This document shows, piece by piece, positions 7,436-16,300 of a DNA stretch of 64,000 nt. Within the stretch, counting starts at the first letter, position 1. Every line of letters starts with the position of its first letter. Position numbers and translations under genes: made by a program. The notes under the pieces were generated by a model. That model searched no databases. It was given only the letters and a program-made list of their open reading frames with translations, and had not been told where the DNA came from. Origin of the DNA: Streptomyces hygroscopicus (GTDB taxonomy: Bacteria > Actinomycetota > Actinomycetes > Streptomycetales > Streptomycetaceae); assembly GCF_026168105.1 (NCBI RefSeq), contig NZ_LBMW01000002.1, positions 248,001 through 312,000 on the forward strand. Reading direction: 5' to 3'.

Positions 7436-9874
7436 ATGCGCTGGCCCTTCGGCCGTCCCACCACGGTACGAGCCCGGATCGTGGCGCTCGCGCTCGCTCC
7501 GGCTCTCGCCCTGATGACGCTGTGGAGCTTCGCCATGGTGTCGGTCACCGGCGAACTCCGCGCGCTCGTCAGACTCCAGGGCGTGTACGTGGACTTCGGC
7601 ACACCCGTCGACACGGCGATCGGGCAGATCCAGATCGAGCGGCGGCTCGCGGCCGCGTACCTGGGCGGCGGTCACCGCAACGGCGCGGCGGTCGACCTGC
7701 TGGAGCAGCAGCGCCGCACCGACCAGGCCGTGAACGCGATGCGCGACGCGATCCAGAACGGGGACCGCAGCCGGCTGTCCGCACGGCAGCGCCAGGTGCT
7801 CGACGGCACGCTCGGCGCCTTCGGCAAGCTGGAGGGGCTTCGGGAACGCGTGCTGGGGGGCCGCATCTCCTGGGACGGCGCGGTGGCCGAGTACAGCACC
7901 CTCGTCGAACCGGGCTTCGGCGTGCAGTCCTCGCTCACCGCCCTGCAAGCGGGGCAGCTCGCGCGCGAGGCGCAGGTCGTCGTCGAGTTGGTGCGGGTGC
8001 GGGAGTTCGTCTCGCGCGAGGACGCGCTCGTGGCGGGGGCGCGGGCCGCGGGCCGCCTGACCGACGGGCAGTACGACACGTTGACGGCGACCATCGAGGA
8101 CCGGCGCGTCTTCGAGCGGACGTACGTCCCCGACCTGCCGTCCGACTCGAGGGCGCTCTTCGAGGATTTTCAGCGCGGCGCGGTGCACCAGGCGCTGACC
8201 CGGGGGGAGGACGCCCTGCTGCGGGCGGGGGCCGGCCGCGCGGGTCAGGCCGTGGCGGCCGACTCGTGGCGCACCACCACCGACCGGGCGGTCAAGCAGT
8301 ACATGCTGCTGTGCACGCAGTCGGCCAAGAACTCCGCCGCGCGCGGGCGGGCGTTCGCCTACCGGGAGTTCTTCAAGGCCGCCGTCGTCGGGGTCGTCGG
8401 CCTCGCCGCCATGGGCCTGTCACTGTGGTTCGCGGTGCGCGGCGCGCGGCGTATCTCACGCCGTCTGGAGACCCTGCGGGACACCGCCGACCTGCTGACC
8501 ACCCGGCAACTGCCACACGTCATGGAGCGGTTGAGCGAGGGCGAGGAGGTGGACGCCGTGGCCGAGGCGCCGCCCCTGGCCGACGAGGAGTTGAAGCCCG
8601 ACGAGATCGGCCAGGTCGGCCGGGCCTTCAACGCCGCGCGTCTCGCGGCCGTCGAGGCCGCCGTCAAGCAGGCCACCCTGCGCCGGGGGCTGTTCGCGGT
8701 CCTCCTCAACATCGCGCGGCGCAATCAGGCGCTGGTTCACCGGCAGTTGAAGCTCGTCGACACGCTGGAACGACGCACCGACGACCCGGACGTCCTGGAA
8801 GAGCTCTTCCGGATCGACCATCTGACCACCCGTATGCGGCGCCACGCGGAGAGCCTGATCATCCTTTCCGGCGCGGCGCCCGGCCGCAAATGGCGGCGGC
8901 CCGTGCCGGTCGCCGACGTGGTGTCCTCCGCGGTCAGCGAGATCGAGGACTACGCGCGCGTCGTGGTCCCGCCGATGCCGGCCGTCGGAGTCGCGGCGGA
9001 CGCCGTCGCCGACGTCGTGCACCTGATCGCCGAACTCCTCGAGAACGCCACCGTGTTCTCGCCACCGAACACCCGGGTCACCCTACGCACCGGCCGGGCA
9101 CGCGGCGGTTTCGTCCTGGAGATCGACGACCGCGGCCTGGGCCTCGGCCCCGAGCAGAGCGACGAGGCCCGTCGGACCCTCACCCGCCCGGACGACTTCG
9201 ACCCGACCCGGCACGACCGGCTGGGGCTGTACGTCGTGGGCCGGCTCGCCGCCCGGCACGGCATCGAGGTCACGCTGTGCCGGTCGCCGTACGGCGGTAC
9301 GACGGCGGTGGTGCTGCTGCCGGAGGCGGTGCTGGCGGACGTGGAGCCCCCGATGCCCGTCCACCCGGCGGACGCGCCGGTGCGCGCGCTGCCCGCCCGG
9401 CGGGGAACAACAGCCGTGCTCGCCCGGGAACGGGCGCCGCAGCGCTCGCGCGAGCAGGGACTGCGGGCGGTCGGCCCCACGGCCGACAGCGGGGAGGAAA
9501 CGCGGACGGCCGACAGCGAGGTGGAGGCCCGTACGGCGGACGGCCGGGACACAAGCCGCAGCGCGGACAGCCCGGCTACGGGCCGTACGGCGGACGGCCC
9601 GCGTATGGGCCTCGGGACGGACGGACCGGACAGCGGCCCTGCCCGCGCCCTCCCCACCCGCGTCCGTCAGACCTCCCTCGCCCCCGGGCTGCGCGACGAG
9701 AGCCCGGCCGACGACGGCGCCGCGGGGCGCGAGGTGAGCGCCGACGAGATGAGGGCCGTCTTCGGTGCCTTCCAGCGCGGCATCGACCGGGGCCGCAGGG
9801 GCATCCCCACGGGTACGGGCCCGACGGAACGAAACGACACCGAGGAAGGAACGGTGGCCGACGATGCGCCGTGA
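7436..9874 (+). CDS. conservon sensor histidine kinase-like protein with NIT domain (CvnA-type)
   Basis: An 812-residue membrane protein of the nitrate/nitrite-sensing-type kinases found in Streptomyces conservons. A membrane helix at about 15-35 is followed by an extracytoplasmic helical NIT-like domain, a second helix at about 315-335, a HAMP-like region, then a helical segment (FRIDHLTTRMRRHAESL) in the dimerisation position. The ATP-binding domain has N-box ELLENATVFSPP at about 525, G1 IDDRGLGLGP and G2 DRLGLYVVGRLA. The tail from about 660 is low complexity, with repeated RTADS/RTADG units from DNA at about 9476-9625. In other conservons CvnA works with CvnB, CvnC and the GTPase CvnD at the membrane. 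It overlaps the roadblock gene by 11 bases. Confidence 0.88.
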   Translation: MRWPFGRPTTVRARIVALALAPALALMTLWSFAMVSVTGELRALVRLQGVYVDFGTPVDTAIGQIQIERRLAAAYLGGGHRNGAAVDLLEQQRRTDQAVNAMRDAIQNGDRSRLSARQRQVLDGTLGAFGKLEGLRERVLGGRISWDGAVAEYSTLVEPGFGVQSSLTALQAGQLAREAQVVVELVRVREFVSREDALVAGARAAGRLTDGQYDTLTATIEDRRVFERTYVPDLPSDSRALFEDFQRGAVHQALTRGEDALLRAGAGRAGQAVAADSWRTTTDRAVKQYMLLCTQSAKNSAARGRAFAYREFFKAAVVGVVGLAAMGLSLWFAVRGARRISRRLETLRDTADLLTTRQLPHVMERLSEGEEVDAVAEAPPLADEELKPDEIGQVGRAFNAARLAAVEAAVKQATLRRGLFAVLLNIARRNQALVHRQLKLVDTLERRTDDPDVLEELFRIDHLTTRMRRHAESLIILSGAAPGRKWRRPVPVADVVSSAVSEIEDYARVVVPPMPAVGVAADAVADVVHLIAELLENATVFSPPNTRVTLRTGRARGGFVLEIDDRGLGLGPEQSDEARRTLTRPDDFDPTRHDRLGLYVVGRLAARHGIEVTLCRSPYGGTTAVVLLPEAVLADVEPPMPVHPADAPVRALPARRGTTAVLARERAPQRSREQGLRAVGPTADSGEETRTADSEVEARTADGRDTSRSADSPATGRTADGPRMGLGTDGPDSGPARALPTRVRQTSLAPGLRDESPADDGAAGREVSADEMRAVFGAFQRGIDRGRRGIPTGTGPTERNDTEEGTVADDAP
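9476..9625 (+). repeat. degenerate in-gene repeat encoding TADS/TADG units
   Basis: Within the kinase tail the DNA repeats units around CGGACGGCCGACAGC and GTACGGCGGACGGCC, giving at least six copies of a (R)TADS or (R)TADG motif with variable acidic spacers. It looks like an expanding disordered linker before the conserved C-terminal helix (ADEMRAVFGAFQRGIDRGR). Confidence 0.6.
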
Positions 9875-10313
9875 CCAGGACCCCGAGTACTCCGCCGAGG
9901 CCGTCGAGCCGCCGGGCACGGACCTCGGCTGGCTGCTGGACGACCTCGTCGCCAGGACCGACCATGTCCGCCAGGCCGTGCTCCTCACCGCGGACGGCCT
10001 TCCCCTGAGCCGTTCGGAGGGCATGCGCAGACGGGACATCGAGCACCTGGCCGCCGTCTGCTCCGGCTTCCACAGCCTCGCCCTGTCCGCAGGGGAGCGG
10101 TTCGGTGCCGGAAAGGTACGGCAGACGATGGTCATGCTCGACGACGCCTACCTCTTCATCACCCCGGCCGGCGACGGCACCCGGCTGGCCGTCCTCAGCG
10201 AGGTGCAGACCGACGTCGGGCAGCTTGCCCACGAGATGGAACTGCTCGTCCGCCGGGTGGGCCGCCACCTGGACGCCGCCGTGCGCTCGGCGGCGGACCC
10301 CGCCGGCTCCTGA
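9864..10313 (+). CDS. roadblock/LC7-domain protein (CvnB-type)
   Basis: A 149-residue cytoplasmic protein with the roadblock/LC7 fold. After an acidic leader come LGWLLDDLVARTDHVRQAVLLTADGLPLSRSEGM and the hydrophobic strand pattern TMVMLDDAYLFITPAGDGTRLAVLSE, both typical of conservon CvnB proteins. These proteins are thought to act as regulators of the partner small GTPase. The ATG at 9864 lies within the kinase's last codons, ensuring coupled translation. The stop is seven bases before the CvnC start. Confidence 0.9.
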   Translation: MRRDQDPEYSAEAVEPPGTDLGWLLDDLVARTDHVRQAVLLTADGLPLSRSEGMRRRDIEHLAAVCSGFHSLALSAGERFGAGKVRQTMVMLDDAYLFITPAGDGTRLAVLSEVQTDVGQLAHEMELLVRRVGRHLDAAVRSAADPAGS

Positions 10314-10319
10314 CCGGCC

Positions 10320-10700
10320 GTGGCCGACGACCACTGGTACGAGGACGAGACCGGGTCGATGGTGCGCCCCTACACCGTGACCCGGGGGCGGACGCGCCCC
10401 TCGGACCGGCACAGCATCGACCTGATGTCGCGGGTCACCGCCGTGGAGACGGACGACGGGACACCGGGTGTCGACCACGCCCGCGCGGCCCTGCTGGACC
10501 TGGTGCGCCGAGGACCGCGGCCCGTCGTCGAGCTCGCCGCGGACTCCGATCTGCCGCTGACCGTCGTGCGCGTCCTGCTCGGTGACCTGGCCGAGGACGG
10601 GCTGGTGCGCATCGACGCACCGCGGCGTGTGCCCCGGGGCGCGCCGACGGCCGACCCGGACCTGCTGAAGGAGATCGTGGAGCGCCTGCGCGAGCTGTGA
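10320..10700 (+). CDS. DUF742 protein (CvnC-type)
   Basis: A 126-residue DUF742 protein with a GTG start. It begins with DDHWYEDETGSMVRPYTVTRGRTRP, the hallmark of CvnC, and its second half is winged-helix-like (DLVRRGPRPVVELAADSDLPLTVVRVLLGDLAEDGLVRI). It is the third gene of the conservon. The usual fourth gene, a P-loop GTPase (CvnD), is not next: 187 non-coding bases follow, then a nitrilase gene. This CvnC therefore either works without a cognate GTPase or pairs with one encoded elsewhere. Confidence 0.9.
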   Translation: MADDHWYEDETGSMVRPYTVTRGRTRPSDRHSIDLMSRVTAVETDDGTPGVDHARAALLDLVRRGPRPVVELAADSDLPLTVVRVLLGDLAEDGLVRIDAPRRVPRGAPTADPDLLKEIVERLREL

Positions 10701-10887
10701 GACGGCGGCCCTGTCCGCTCTGAGACGCAGGTCACAGGCGGAGGGCGCGCAACGAATCGCCGCCCGGCACGGAGTGCACGCAACGATCCGCTCACCGGCG
10801 CGCAACGACTCCTCCTTGTCCGGCCGAGGGCGCCGACCGTACCGTCTTTCTGTCCCCGTCCCCCTCCCGCCCCAGTGGAGAACACGC

Positions 10888-11676
10888 ATGCGCACCGCCC
10901 TGCTCCAGAGCTCCGGACGCCCCGGCTCGGTCGCCGAGAACCTCAAGGTGCTCGACGAGGCCGCAGGCCGTGCCGCCGCCGTGGGCACCGGGCTGCTGGT
11001 GGCGCCGGAGATGTTCCTCACCGGGTACGCGATCGGCGACGGCATCGGCCGGCTCGCCGAGCCGGCCGACGGCGACTCGGCGGACACGGTCGCCGAGATC
11101 GCCTCGCGCCACGGCCTCGCGGTCGCCTACGGCTACCCCGAGCGGGACGGCGAGACCGTCTTCAACTCCGCGCAGCTGATCTCCTCCGACGGCACCCGCC
11201 TCGCGAACTACCGCAAGACCCACCTCTTCGGCTGCTTCGAGCGCGATCACTTCACGCCGGGCGAGAAGCCTGTCGTGCAGGCCGAGGTCAACGGGCTGAC
11301 CGTGGGCCTGATGATCTGCTACGACGTCGAGTTCCCGGAGAACGTCCGCGCCCACGCCCTGGCCGGAACCGACCTCCTCGTGGTGCCGACGGCCCAGATG
11401 CATCCGTTCCAGTTCGTCGCCGAGTCCCTTGTCCCGGTACGGGCCTTCGAGAACCAGATGTACGTCGCGTACGTCAACCGCGTCGGACATGAAGGGGAGT
11501 TCGAGTTCGTCGGGCTCTCCACGCTCGCCGGGCCCGACGGGATCGCCCGTGCCCGGGCCGGCCGCTGCGAGCAGCTCGTCCTCGCCGACGTGGATCCCGC
11601 CCACCTCGCCGCCTCCCGCGAGGCGAACCCGTACCTCAAGGACCGCCGCCCCGGTCTCTACGGGTCCCTCGCCTGA
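10888..11676 (+). CDS. carbon-nitrogen hydrolase (nitrilase-fold amidase)
   Basis: A 262-residue nitrilase-superfamily amidase with the full catalytic triad: Glu41 in VAPEMFLTGY, Lys110 in NYRKTHLFG and Cys144 in MICYDVEFPE. It hydrolyses amides or nitriles in the cytoplasm. The gene directly downstream encodes an amino-acid monooxygenase-like flavoenzyme, the same pairing as DavA/DavB of lysine degradation, where the monooxygenase makes 5-aminovaleramide and the amidase makes 5-aminovalerate. I therefore infer that it deamidates the amide product of that enzyme. ATG at 10888 matches the family N-terminus (MRTALLQSSG). The 51-base gap to the next gene supports an operon. Confidence 0.87.
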   Translation: MRTALLQSSGRPGSVAENLKVLDEAAGRAAAVGTGLLVAPEMFLTGYAIGDGIGRLAEPADGDSADTVAEIASRHGLAVAYGYPERDGETVFNSAQLISSDGTRLANYRKTHLFGCFERDHFTPGEKPVVQAEVNGLTVGLMICYDVEFPENVRAHALAGTDLLVVPTAQMHPFQFVAESLVPVRAFENQMYVAYVNRVGHEGEFEFVGLSTLAGPDGIARARAGRCEQLVLADVDPAHLAASREANPYLKDRRPGLYGSLA

Positions 11677-11727
11677 CCCCCGCAGCCCTCTTCCCAGAGT
11701 TCTTCCCGCGCAAGGAGTCCCTACCCC

Positions 11728-13425
11728 ATGACGTCCATGGTGCCCAACGCCGTCGAGCACGCAGACGAGCAGCAGCCGCCGATCACCATGTTCGGCCCGG
11801 ACTTCCCGTACGCGTACGACGACTTCGTCGCCCACCCGGCCGGTCTGGGCCAGATACCCGCGACCGAGCACGGCACCGAGGTCGCGGTCATCGGCGGCGG
11901 CCTGTCCGGCATCGTGGCCGCGTACGAGCTGATGAAGATGGGCCTCAAGCCCGTCGTCTACGAGGCCGACCAGATCGGCGGCCGGCTGCGCACGGTCGGC
12001 TTCGAGGGCTGCGACCCCGCCCTGACTGCCGAAATGGGCGCCATGCGCTTCCCGCCGTCCTCCACGGCGCTGCAGCACTACATCGACCTGGTGGGCCTTG
12101 AGACCAGGCCGTTCCCCAACCCGCTGGCCGAGGCGACCCCGTCGACCGTGGTCGACCTGAAGGGCGAGGCCCACTACGCCGAGACGCTGGACGACCTCCC
12201 GCAGGTCTACCGCGACGTGGCGAACGCCTGGAACGCCTGCCTGGAGGAGGGCGCCGACTTCTCCGACATGAACCGCGCCATGCGCGAGCGGGACGTCCCG
12301 CGCATCCGCGAGATCTGGGCGAAGCTCGTCGAGAAGCTCGACAACCAGACGTTCTACGGCTTCCTCTGTGACTCGCAGGCCTTCAAGTCCTTCCGGCACC
12401 GCGAGATCTTCGGCCAGGTCGGCTTCGGCACCGGCGGCTGGGACACCGACTTCCCGAACTCCATCCTGGAGATCCTGCGGGTCGTCTACACCGAGGCCGA
12501 CGACCACCACCGCGGCATCGTCGGCGGCTCCCAGCAGCTGCCGCTGCGCCTGTGGGAGCGTGAGCCGGAGAAGATCGTGCACTGGGCCCACGGCACCTCG
12601 CTGAAGTCCCTGCACGAGAACGGCGAGCCCCGTCCGGCCGTGACCCGGCTGCACCGCACCGCGGGCAACCGGATCACCGTCACCGACGCGCACGGCGACA
12701 TCCGTACGTACCAGGCGGCCATCTTCACCGCCCAGTCCTGGATGCTGTTGTCCAAGATCGCCTGTGACGACTCGCTCTTCCCGATCGACCACTGGACGGC
12801 GATGGAGCGGACCCACTACATGGAGAGCTCCAAGCTGTTCGTCCCGGTCGACCGGCCGTTCTGGCTGGACAAGGACGAGAAGACGGGGCGTGACGTCATG
12901 TCGATGACGCTCACCGACCGCATGACCCGCGGCACCTACCTGCTCGACGACGGTCCGGACAAGCCCGCCGTCATCTGCCTGTCGTACACCTGGTGCGACG
13001 ACAGCCTGAAGTGGCTGCCGCTGTCCGCGAACGAGCGGATGGAGGTCATGCTGAAGTCGCTCGGCGAGATCTACCCGGACGTCGACATCAGGAAGCACAT
13101 CATCGGCAACCCGGTGACGGTCTCCTGGGAGAACGAGCCCTACTTCATGGGCGCGTTCAAGGCGAACCTGCCCGGTCACTACCGCTATCAGCGCCGCCTG
13201 TTCACGCACTTCATGCAGGACCGGCTGCCCGCCGACAAGCGGGGCATCTTCCTTGCCGGCGACGACATCTCCTGGACCGCCGGCTGGGCCGAGGGCGCCG
13301 TGCAGACCGCGCTGAACGCCGTGTGGGGCGTCATGCACCACCTCGGTGGTGCGACCGACCCGGCCAACCCCGGCCCCGGTGACGTCTACGACGAGATCGC
13401 CCCGGTCGAACTGCCGGAGGACTGA
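11728..13425 (+). CDS. flavin-dependent amino-acid 2-monooxygenase / amine oxidase family protein
   Basis: A 565-residue FAD enzyme. The dinucleotide-binding motif VAVIGGGLSGIVAAYELMKMGLKPVVYEAD is at about 57-88, followed by the GGRLRT motif and the FAD-contacting EMGAMRFPP. The C-terminal flavin motif is FLAGDDISWTAGWAEGAVQTALNAVWGV. Length and these motifs match lysine, tryptophan or phenylalanine 2-monooxygenases, which decarboxylate and oxygenate an amino acid to its amide. With the upstream amidase this gives a two-step route from amino acid to shortened acid plus ammonia. Which amino acid is used cannot be decided by eye. A plain amine oxidase is the alternative. AAGGAG precedes the ATG. 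Confidence 0.85.
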   Translation: MTSMVPNAVEHADEQQPPITMFGPDFPYAYDDFVAHPAGLGQIPATEHGTEVAVIGGGLSGIVAAYELMKMGLKPVVYEADQIGGRLRTVGFEGCDPALTAEMGAMRFPPSSTALQHYIDLVGLETRPFPNPLAEATPSTVVDLKGEAHYAETLDDLPQVYRDVANAWNACLEEGADFSDMNRAMRERDVPRIREIWAKLVEKLDNQTFYGFLCDSQAFKSFRHREIFGQVGFGTGGWDTDFPNSILEILRVVYTEADDHHRGIVGGSQQLPLRLWEREPEKIVHWAHGTSLKSLHENGEPRPAVTRLHRTAGNRITVTDAHGDIRTYQAAIFTAQSWMLLSKIACDDSLFPIDHWTAMERTHYMESSKLFVPVDRPFWLDKDEKTGRDVMSMTLTDRMTRGTYLLDDGPDKPAVICLSYTWCDDSLKWLPLSANERMEVMLKSLGEIYPDVDIRKHIIGNPVTVSWENEPYFMGAFKANLPGHYRYQRRLFTHFMQDRLPADKRGIFLAGDDISWTAGWAEGAVQTALNAVWGVMHHLGGATDPANPGPGDVYDEIAPVELPED

Positions 13426-13446
13426 GCGGGGCCGGTGTCCGGGCGG

Positions 13447-13465
13447 CCGGTCGGAGGCCGACCGG
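13447..13465. terminator. hairpin between convergent genes
   Basis: CCGGTCGG-AGG-CCGACCGG forms an 8-bp stem with a three-base loop, exactly between the stop of the monooxygenase gene (13425) and the stop of the convergent oxidoreductase gene (13466). It has no T-run, as is usual in Streptomyces. Confidence 0.55.
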
Positions 13466-14395
13466 TCAGATCCCGGCCGCCCGCGCCGCCGTGTACAGCT
13501 CGGCGGCAACGTCCTTCAGCTCTTCGGCGTCCCGTGCCGTGCCCTGCAGATCGATGAAGATCTCGTCGAGACCGACCTCGGCATGGGCCGCGAGGTCGTC
13601 CACGATCTGATCGACGTTGCCCTGGAAGGGGCCGCGGTCCGGGCCGTCGTACGCCTTGGCCGAGTACGCGGCGTTGGTGCGCAGCACGGTCTGGAGAGGC
13701 TGGGTACGCCCCCGCTCGGCGGCCAGCTCCTGCACCTCGCGCCACTGCGCGGCGAGCGCCTCGGCGCCCAGGCCCACCGGGATCCAGCCGTCGGCCTTGT
13801 CGACGAGCCGCCGCTGGGCGGTCCTGTTGCTCGCCGCCAGCAGGATGGGGATCGGCCTGGCGGGCTTGGGCGCGACCACCGCTGAGTCGATCCTCGTGAT
13901 CGTGCCCTCGTAGCTGACCGGGTCGGGGCCCCAGACCGCGCGGCACACGTCGATCACCTCGTCCATGACCCGGCCGCGCTCCTCGAAGGGGCGGATGCCG
14001 GCCGCGGCGTACTCGTCGAGGGACCAGCCCGTGCCCAGGCCCGCCACGACCCGGCCGCCGGCGGCCGCGTCCAGCGAGGCGAAGGCCTTGGCGAGCTGGA
14101 AGGGCACGTGCAGGGGTGCCACCAACACGCTCGTACCGAGCCGGGCGCGGTGGGTGGCGGCGGCGGCGAGCGTGAGCGTCACGAGCGGTTCGGCCACCCC
14201 GCGGTAGCTGTCCGGCCAGGGCAGTCCCTCGATGCCGTACAGGCCCTGCGAGGCGGATTCGGGGAACAGGGCCCGCTCGTACACCCACAGGCTCTCGTAG
14301 CCCATCTCCTCGGCCGCGCGTGCCACGTCCGGCACGTCGCGCCCGATGTCGTACTGCTTGTTCTGGGGGAGGCTGAGTCCGAGCCGGGTCACCAT
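13466..14395 (-). CDS. LLM-class F420-dependent oxidoreductase
   Basis: A 309-residue TIM-barrel protein of the luciferase-like monooxygenase class, most like the F420-dependent TIGR036xx group of actinobacteria. Evidence includes the N-terminal strand RLGLSLPQ, SLWVYERALFPES, RARLGTSVLVAPLHVPFQLAKAFASLDAAAGGRVVAGLGTGW (the classic LLM substrate/cofactor region) and VVAPKPARPIPILLAASN. The start ATG at 14395 has GAAGGAG nine bases upstream. The longer in-frame start at 14434 is rejected. The gene is monocistronic, and its substrate is unknown. Confidence 0.85.
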   Translation of the reverse strand: MVTRLGLSLPQNKQYDIGRDVPDVARAAEEMGYESLWVYERALFPESASQGLYGIEGLPWPDSYRGVAEPLVTLTLAAAATHRARLGTSVLVAPLHVPFQLAKAFASLDAAAGGRVVAGLGTGWSLDEYAAAGIRPFEERGRVMDEVIDVCRAVWGPDPVSYEGTITRIDSAVVAPKPARPIPILLAASNRTAQRRLVDKADGWIPVGLGAEALAAQWREVQELAAERGRTQPLQTVLRTNAAYSAKAYDGPDRGPFQGNVDQIVDDLAAHAEVGLDEIFIDLQGTARDAEELKDVAAELYTAARAAGI

Positions 14396-14485
14396 ACCTG
14401 TTGCTCCTTCGCAATGGATGTGCCTCGGGCTCAACGTACCGTGATCACACGGCAGTTCCGGCCGCGACAGGCACGGATGGCCCGA

Positions 14486-15160
14486 TCAGTGCGGCAGCGG
14501 TGTGAGCAGCATCCGGCTCGCGAATCCCACCGCCGCGTCCAGGCGGCGCCCGAACTCCTCGGCCAGATCCGGAAGTTCCCGTAGCGCCCACAGTGCACGG
14601 GCCGCCGACCAGGCGGCCTCACGGGCCCGCTCCAGGCTCCACGCGCCGAACAGATGTGTGAGCGGATCGGCGACCTCGAGCAGATCGGGACCGGGCATCA
14701 GATCGTCGCGGATCCGCTCCTCCAGCGAGACGAGGATGTCGCCTACGCGGTCGAACTCGTCCTCGAGATCGGCCGGTTCGCAGCCGAGCGTACGGCAGGC
14801 GTCCACGACGGCGAGCGCGAGATCGTGCCCGATGTGCGCGTTGATGCCCGCGAGCGCGAACTGCAGCGGACGTACGCCCGGGTGGCGCCGGAACTGGAAC
14901 AGTGGCCGCCAGCAGGCGGGCACGGGCCCCCCTTCCGCCACACGCAGATACCGCTCGGCGAACCGCACGTCCAGGGTGATCGCCGCCTGGGCGTCCGCGA
15001 AGCACCCGGTGTCGAGCCGGCGGTCGACCTCCTCCGTGACGGTCAGGTAGACGCGGTTGAACACCGCGACCCCGTCCTGCTCCGGCCAGGTCGCGCGGAG
15101 CGCGCGCATACGTGAGACGACCGTGTCCACGTCGGTCGTGAACTGCTCCAACAGCACCAT
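14486..15160 (-). CDS. DUF5995 family protein
   Basis: An all-helical protein of about 224 residues resembling the DUF5995 family of actinobacteria. Its landmarks are VVSRMRALRATWPEQDGVAVFNRVYLTVTEEVDRRL, FRRHPGVRPLQFALAGINAHIGHDLALAVV with an invariant-looking His pair, and a C-terminal GFASRMLLTPLPH. No catalytic role is established, although the conserved His/Asp residues could bind metal. I chose ATG at 15160 because homologous proteins begin near this point. An upstream GTG at 15256 would add 32 residues of unconvincing composition. Confidence 0.75.
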   Translation of the reverse strand: MVLLEQFTTDVDTVVSRMRALRATWPEQDGVAVFNRVYLTVTEEVDRRLDTGCFADAQAAITLDVRFAERYLRVAEGGPVPACWRPLFQFRRHPGVRPLQFALAGINAHIGHDLALAVVDACRTLGCEPADLEDEFDRVGDILVSLEERIRDDLMPGPDLLEVADPLTHLFGAWSLERAREAAWSAARALWALRELPDLAEEFGRRLDAAVGFASRMLLTPLPH

Positions 15161-15260
15161 GGAGGCAGGGTTCCAGGCGCAGGCTGCCCGCAGTGCGACC
15201 GGCCCGCGGGCTTCCCCGGAACGGGGGACCCCACCGGTGGGCCGTACGGGGGACAAGGGG

Positions 15261-15764
15261 GTGAGCGGTCCGTGTCGGGCTTACGCGTCCGGCCCGGCGC
15301 GCCGCCGGGCCGCACGCAGGCGTGCCGCCCGGCGCGCGGCCATGGTCGCGGTGGCTTCGGTGGTCGTGGCGGTGGGCACCGCGGTGGCGACGATGTCGGC
15401 GTTCGACGGGTCCGAGGGCAGCGGCGGAGTCGACCGGGCCCGTCCGGCCGTCGCCCGCTCGACGCCCGTGCAGCCGCTGCCCCCGCCGTCGGCGCCGAGC
15501 ACGCCCTCCGTCCCCGGCCCGGCACCGAGCCCCCCGAGGCCGTCGTCCGCCGCGCCGGGCCGGACGGCCTCCCCGCCCACCGGAAGTCCGACGACTGTGG
15601 CCGCCGACGCCCGGCTCGACCGGCCCGTCGACTCCCAGGTCCTCGGCTGGATCGCGGTCCACCGAGTCGAGCAGCGGCTCCTGCGTCCCGCGGTGCGCGG
15701 GTCCCGGCGCCCGCAGCGTATGGCAGCCGGGATCGCGGGCCGGCCCATGGGCAAAGCCTTCTGA
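15261..15764 (+). CDS. small proline-rich membrane-anchored hypothetical protein
   Basis: A 167-residue unrecognised protein. A basic N-terminus (RRRAARRRAARRAA) leads into one membrane helix (MVAVASVVVAVGTAVATM). A Pro/Ser/Ala-rich extracytoplasmic stretch of about 75 residues and a short C-terminal segment with VDSQVLGWIAVHRVEQRLLRPAVRGSRRP follow. GTG start with GGGGGACAAGGGG upstream. It is divergent from the DUF5995 gene. Codon bias is consistent with coding, but no family is recognised, so the exact start and even its reality are less certain than its neighbours. Confidence 0.5.
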   Translation: MSGPCRAYASGPARRRAARRRAARRAAMVAVASVVVAVGTAVATMSAFDGSEGSGGVDRARPAVARSTPVQPLPPPSAPSTPSVPGPAPSPPRPSSAAPGRTASPPTGSPTTVAADARLDRPVDSQVLGWIAVHRVEQRLLRPAVRGSRRPQRMAAGIAGRPMGKAF

Positions 15765-15841
15765 GCGACCGCTTACCATTGCCGGGTCCAGCGCCGCGGT
15801 GTCGCGAGCGCCTCACCAGGCCACTCCGAGGAGCCCCGCCC

Positions 15842-16300
15842 GTGACCGCCGAAGCCCAGGCCGTGCCCGCTCTGTCCCACGGCCGGCTGATCGCTGTTGC
15901 CGTCCACTTCGACGACCTGGACGCTCTGGGCCTGCTCCACAACGCCCGCTACCCGGTCATGGTCGAGCGCGCCTGGACCACCCTGTGGCACGAGCGCGGC
16001 TTCGGCTTCGACGGCGACTGGGAGGCGGCGGGCGACTTCTGCAACGCCGTCAAGGAGCTGCGGATCACCTACCAGGCCCCGGTGAACAAGCCGGGCGCCT
16101 ACGCCGTGCACCTGTGGCTGGAGCGGCTCGGGAACACCGGACTGACGTACGGGTTCCGGTTCTGCTCGGCCGACGGGGCCACGACGTACGCGCACGGCAC
16201 CCGGGTTCTCGTCCGGCTCGACGCGGCCACGCTGCGCCCGACGTCGTGGAGCGAGCGGTTCAGGGCCGTGGGCCGGGAACTGCTGCGCCCGGCCGACTGA
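15842..16300 (+). CDS. hotdog-fold acyl-CoA thioesterase (4-hydroxybenzoyl-CoA thioesterase-like)
   Basis: A 152-residue single-hotdog thioesterase. The motif VHFDDLDALGLLHNARYPVMVERA carries the Asp and the HN...Y arrangement of the 4-hydroxybenzoyl-CoA thioesterase/YbgC group, and AHGTRVLVRLD forms the last strand. It hydrolyses acyl-CoA esters in the cytoplasm, with specificity unknown. GTG start with GAGGAG upstream. Its last 41 bases overlap the 3' end of the convergent MFS gene on the other strand. Longer in-frame extensions back to 15272 have no thioesterase character. Confidence 0.85.
   Translation: MTAEAQAVPALSHGRLIAVAVHFDDLDALGLLHNARYPVMVERAWTTLWHERGFGFDGDWEAAGDFCNAVKELRITYQAPVNKPGAYAVHLWLERLGNTGLTYGFRFCSADGATTYAHGTRVLVRLDAATLRPTSWSERFRAVGRELLRPAD

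Noticed and set aside
5026..7614. Large minus-strand open frame of 862 codons
   Set aside because: High G/C coding DNA gives long antisense frames; composition is Arg/Gly/Pro-rich with no domain, and the plus strand encodes the ABC ATPase and HAD-EEP protein.
10792..13509. Minus-strand open frame of 905 codons
   Set aside because: Antisense shadow of the nitrilase and monooxygenase genes with no domain-like content.
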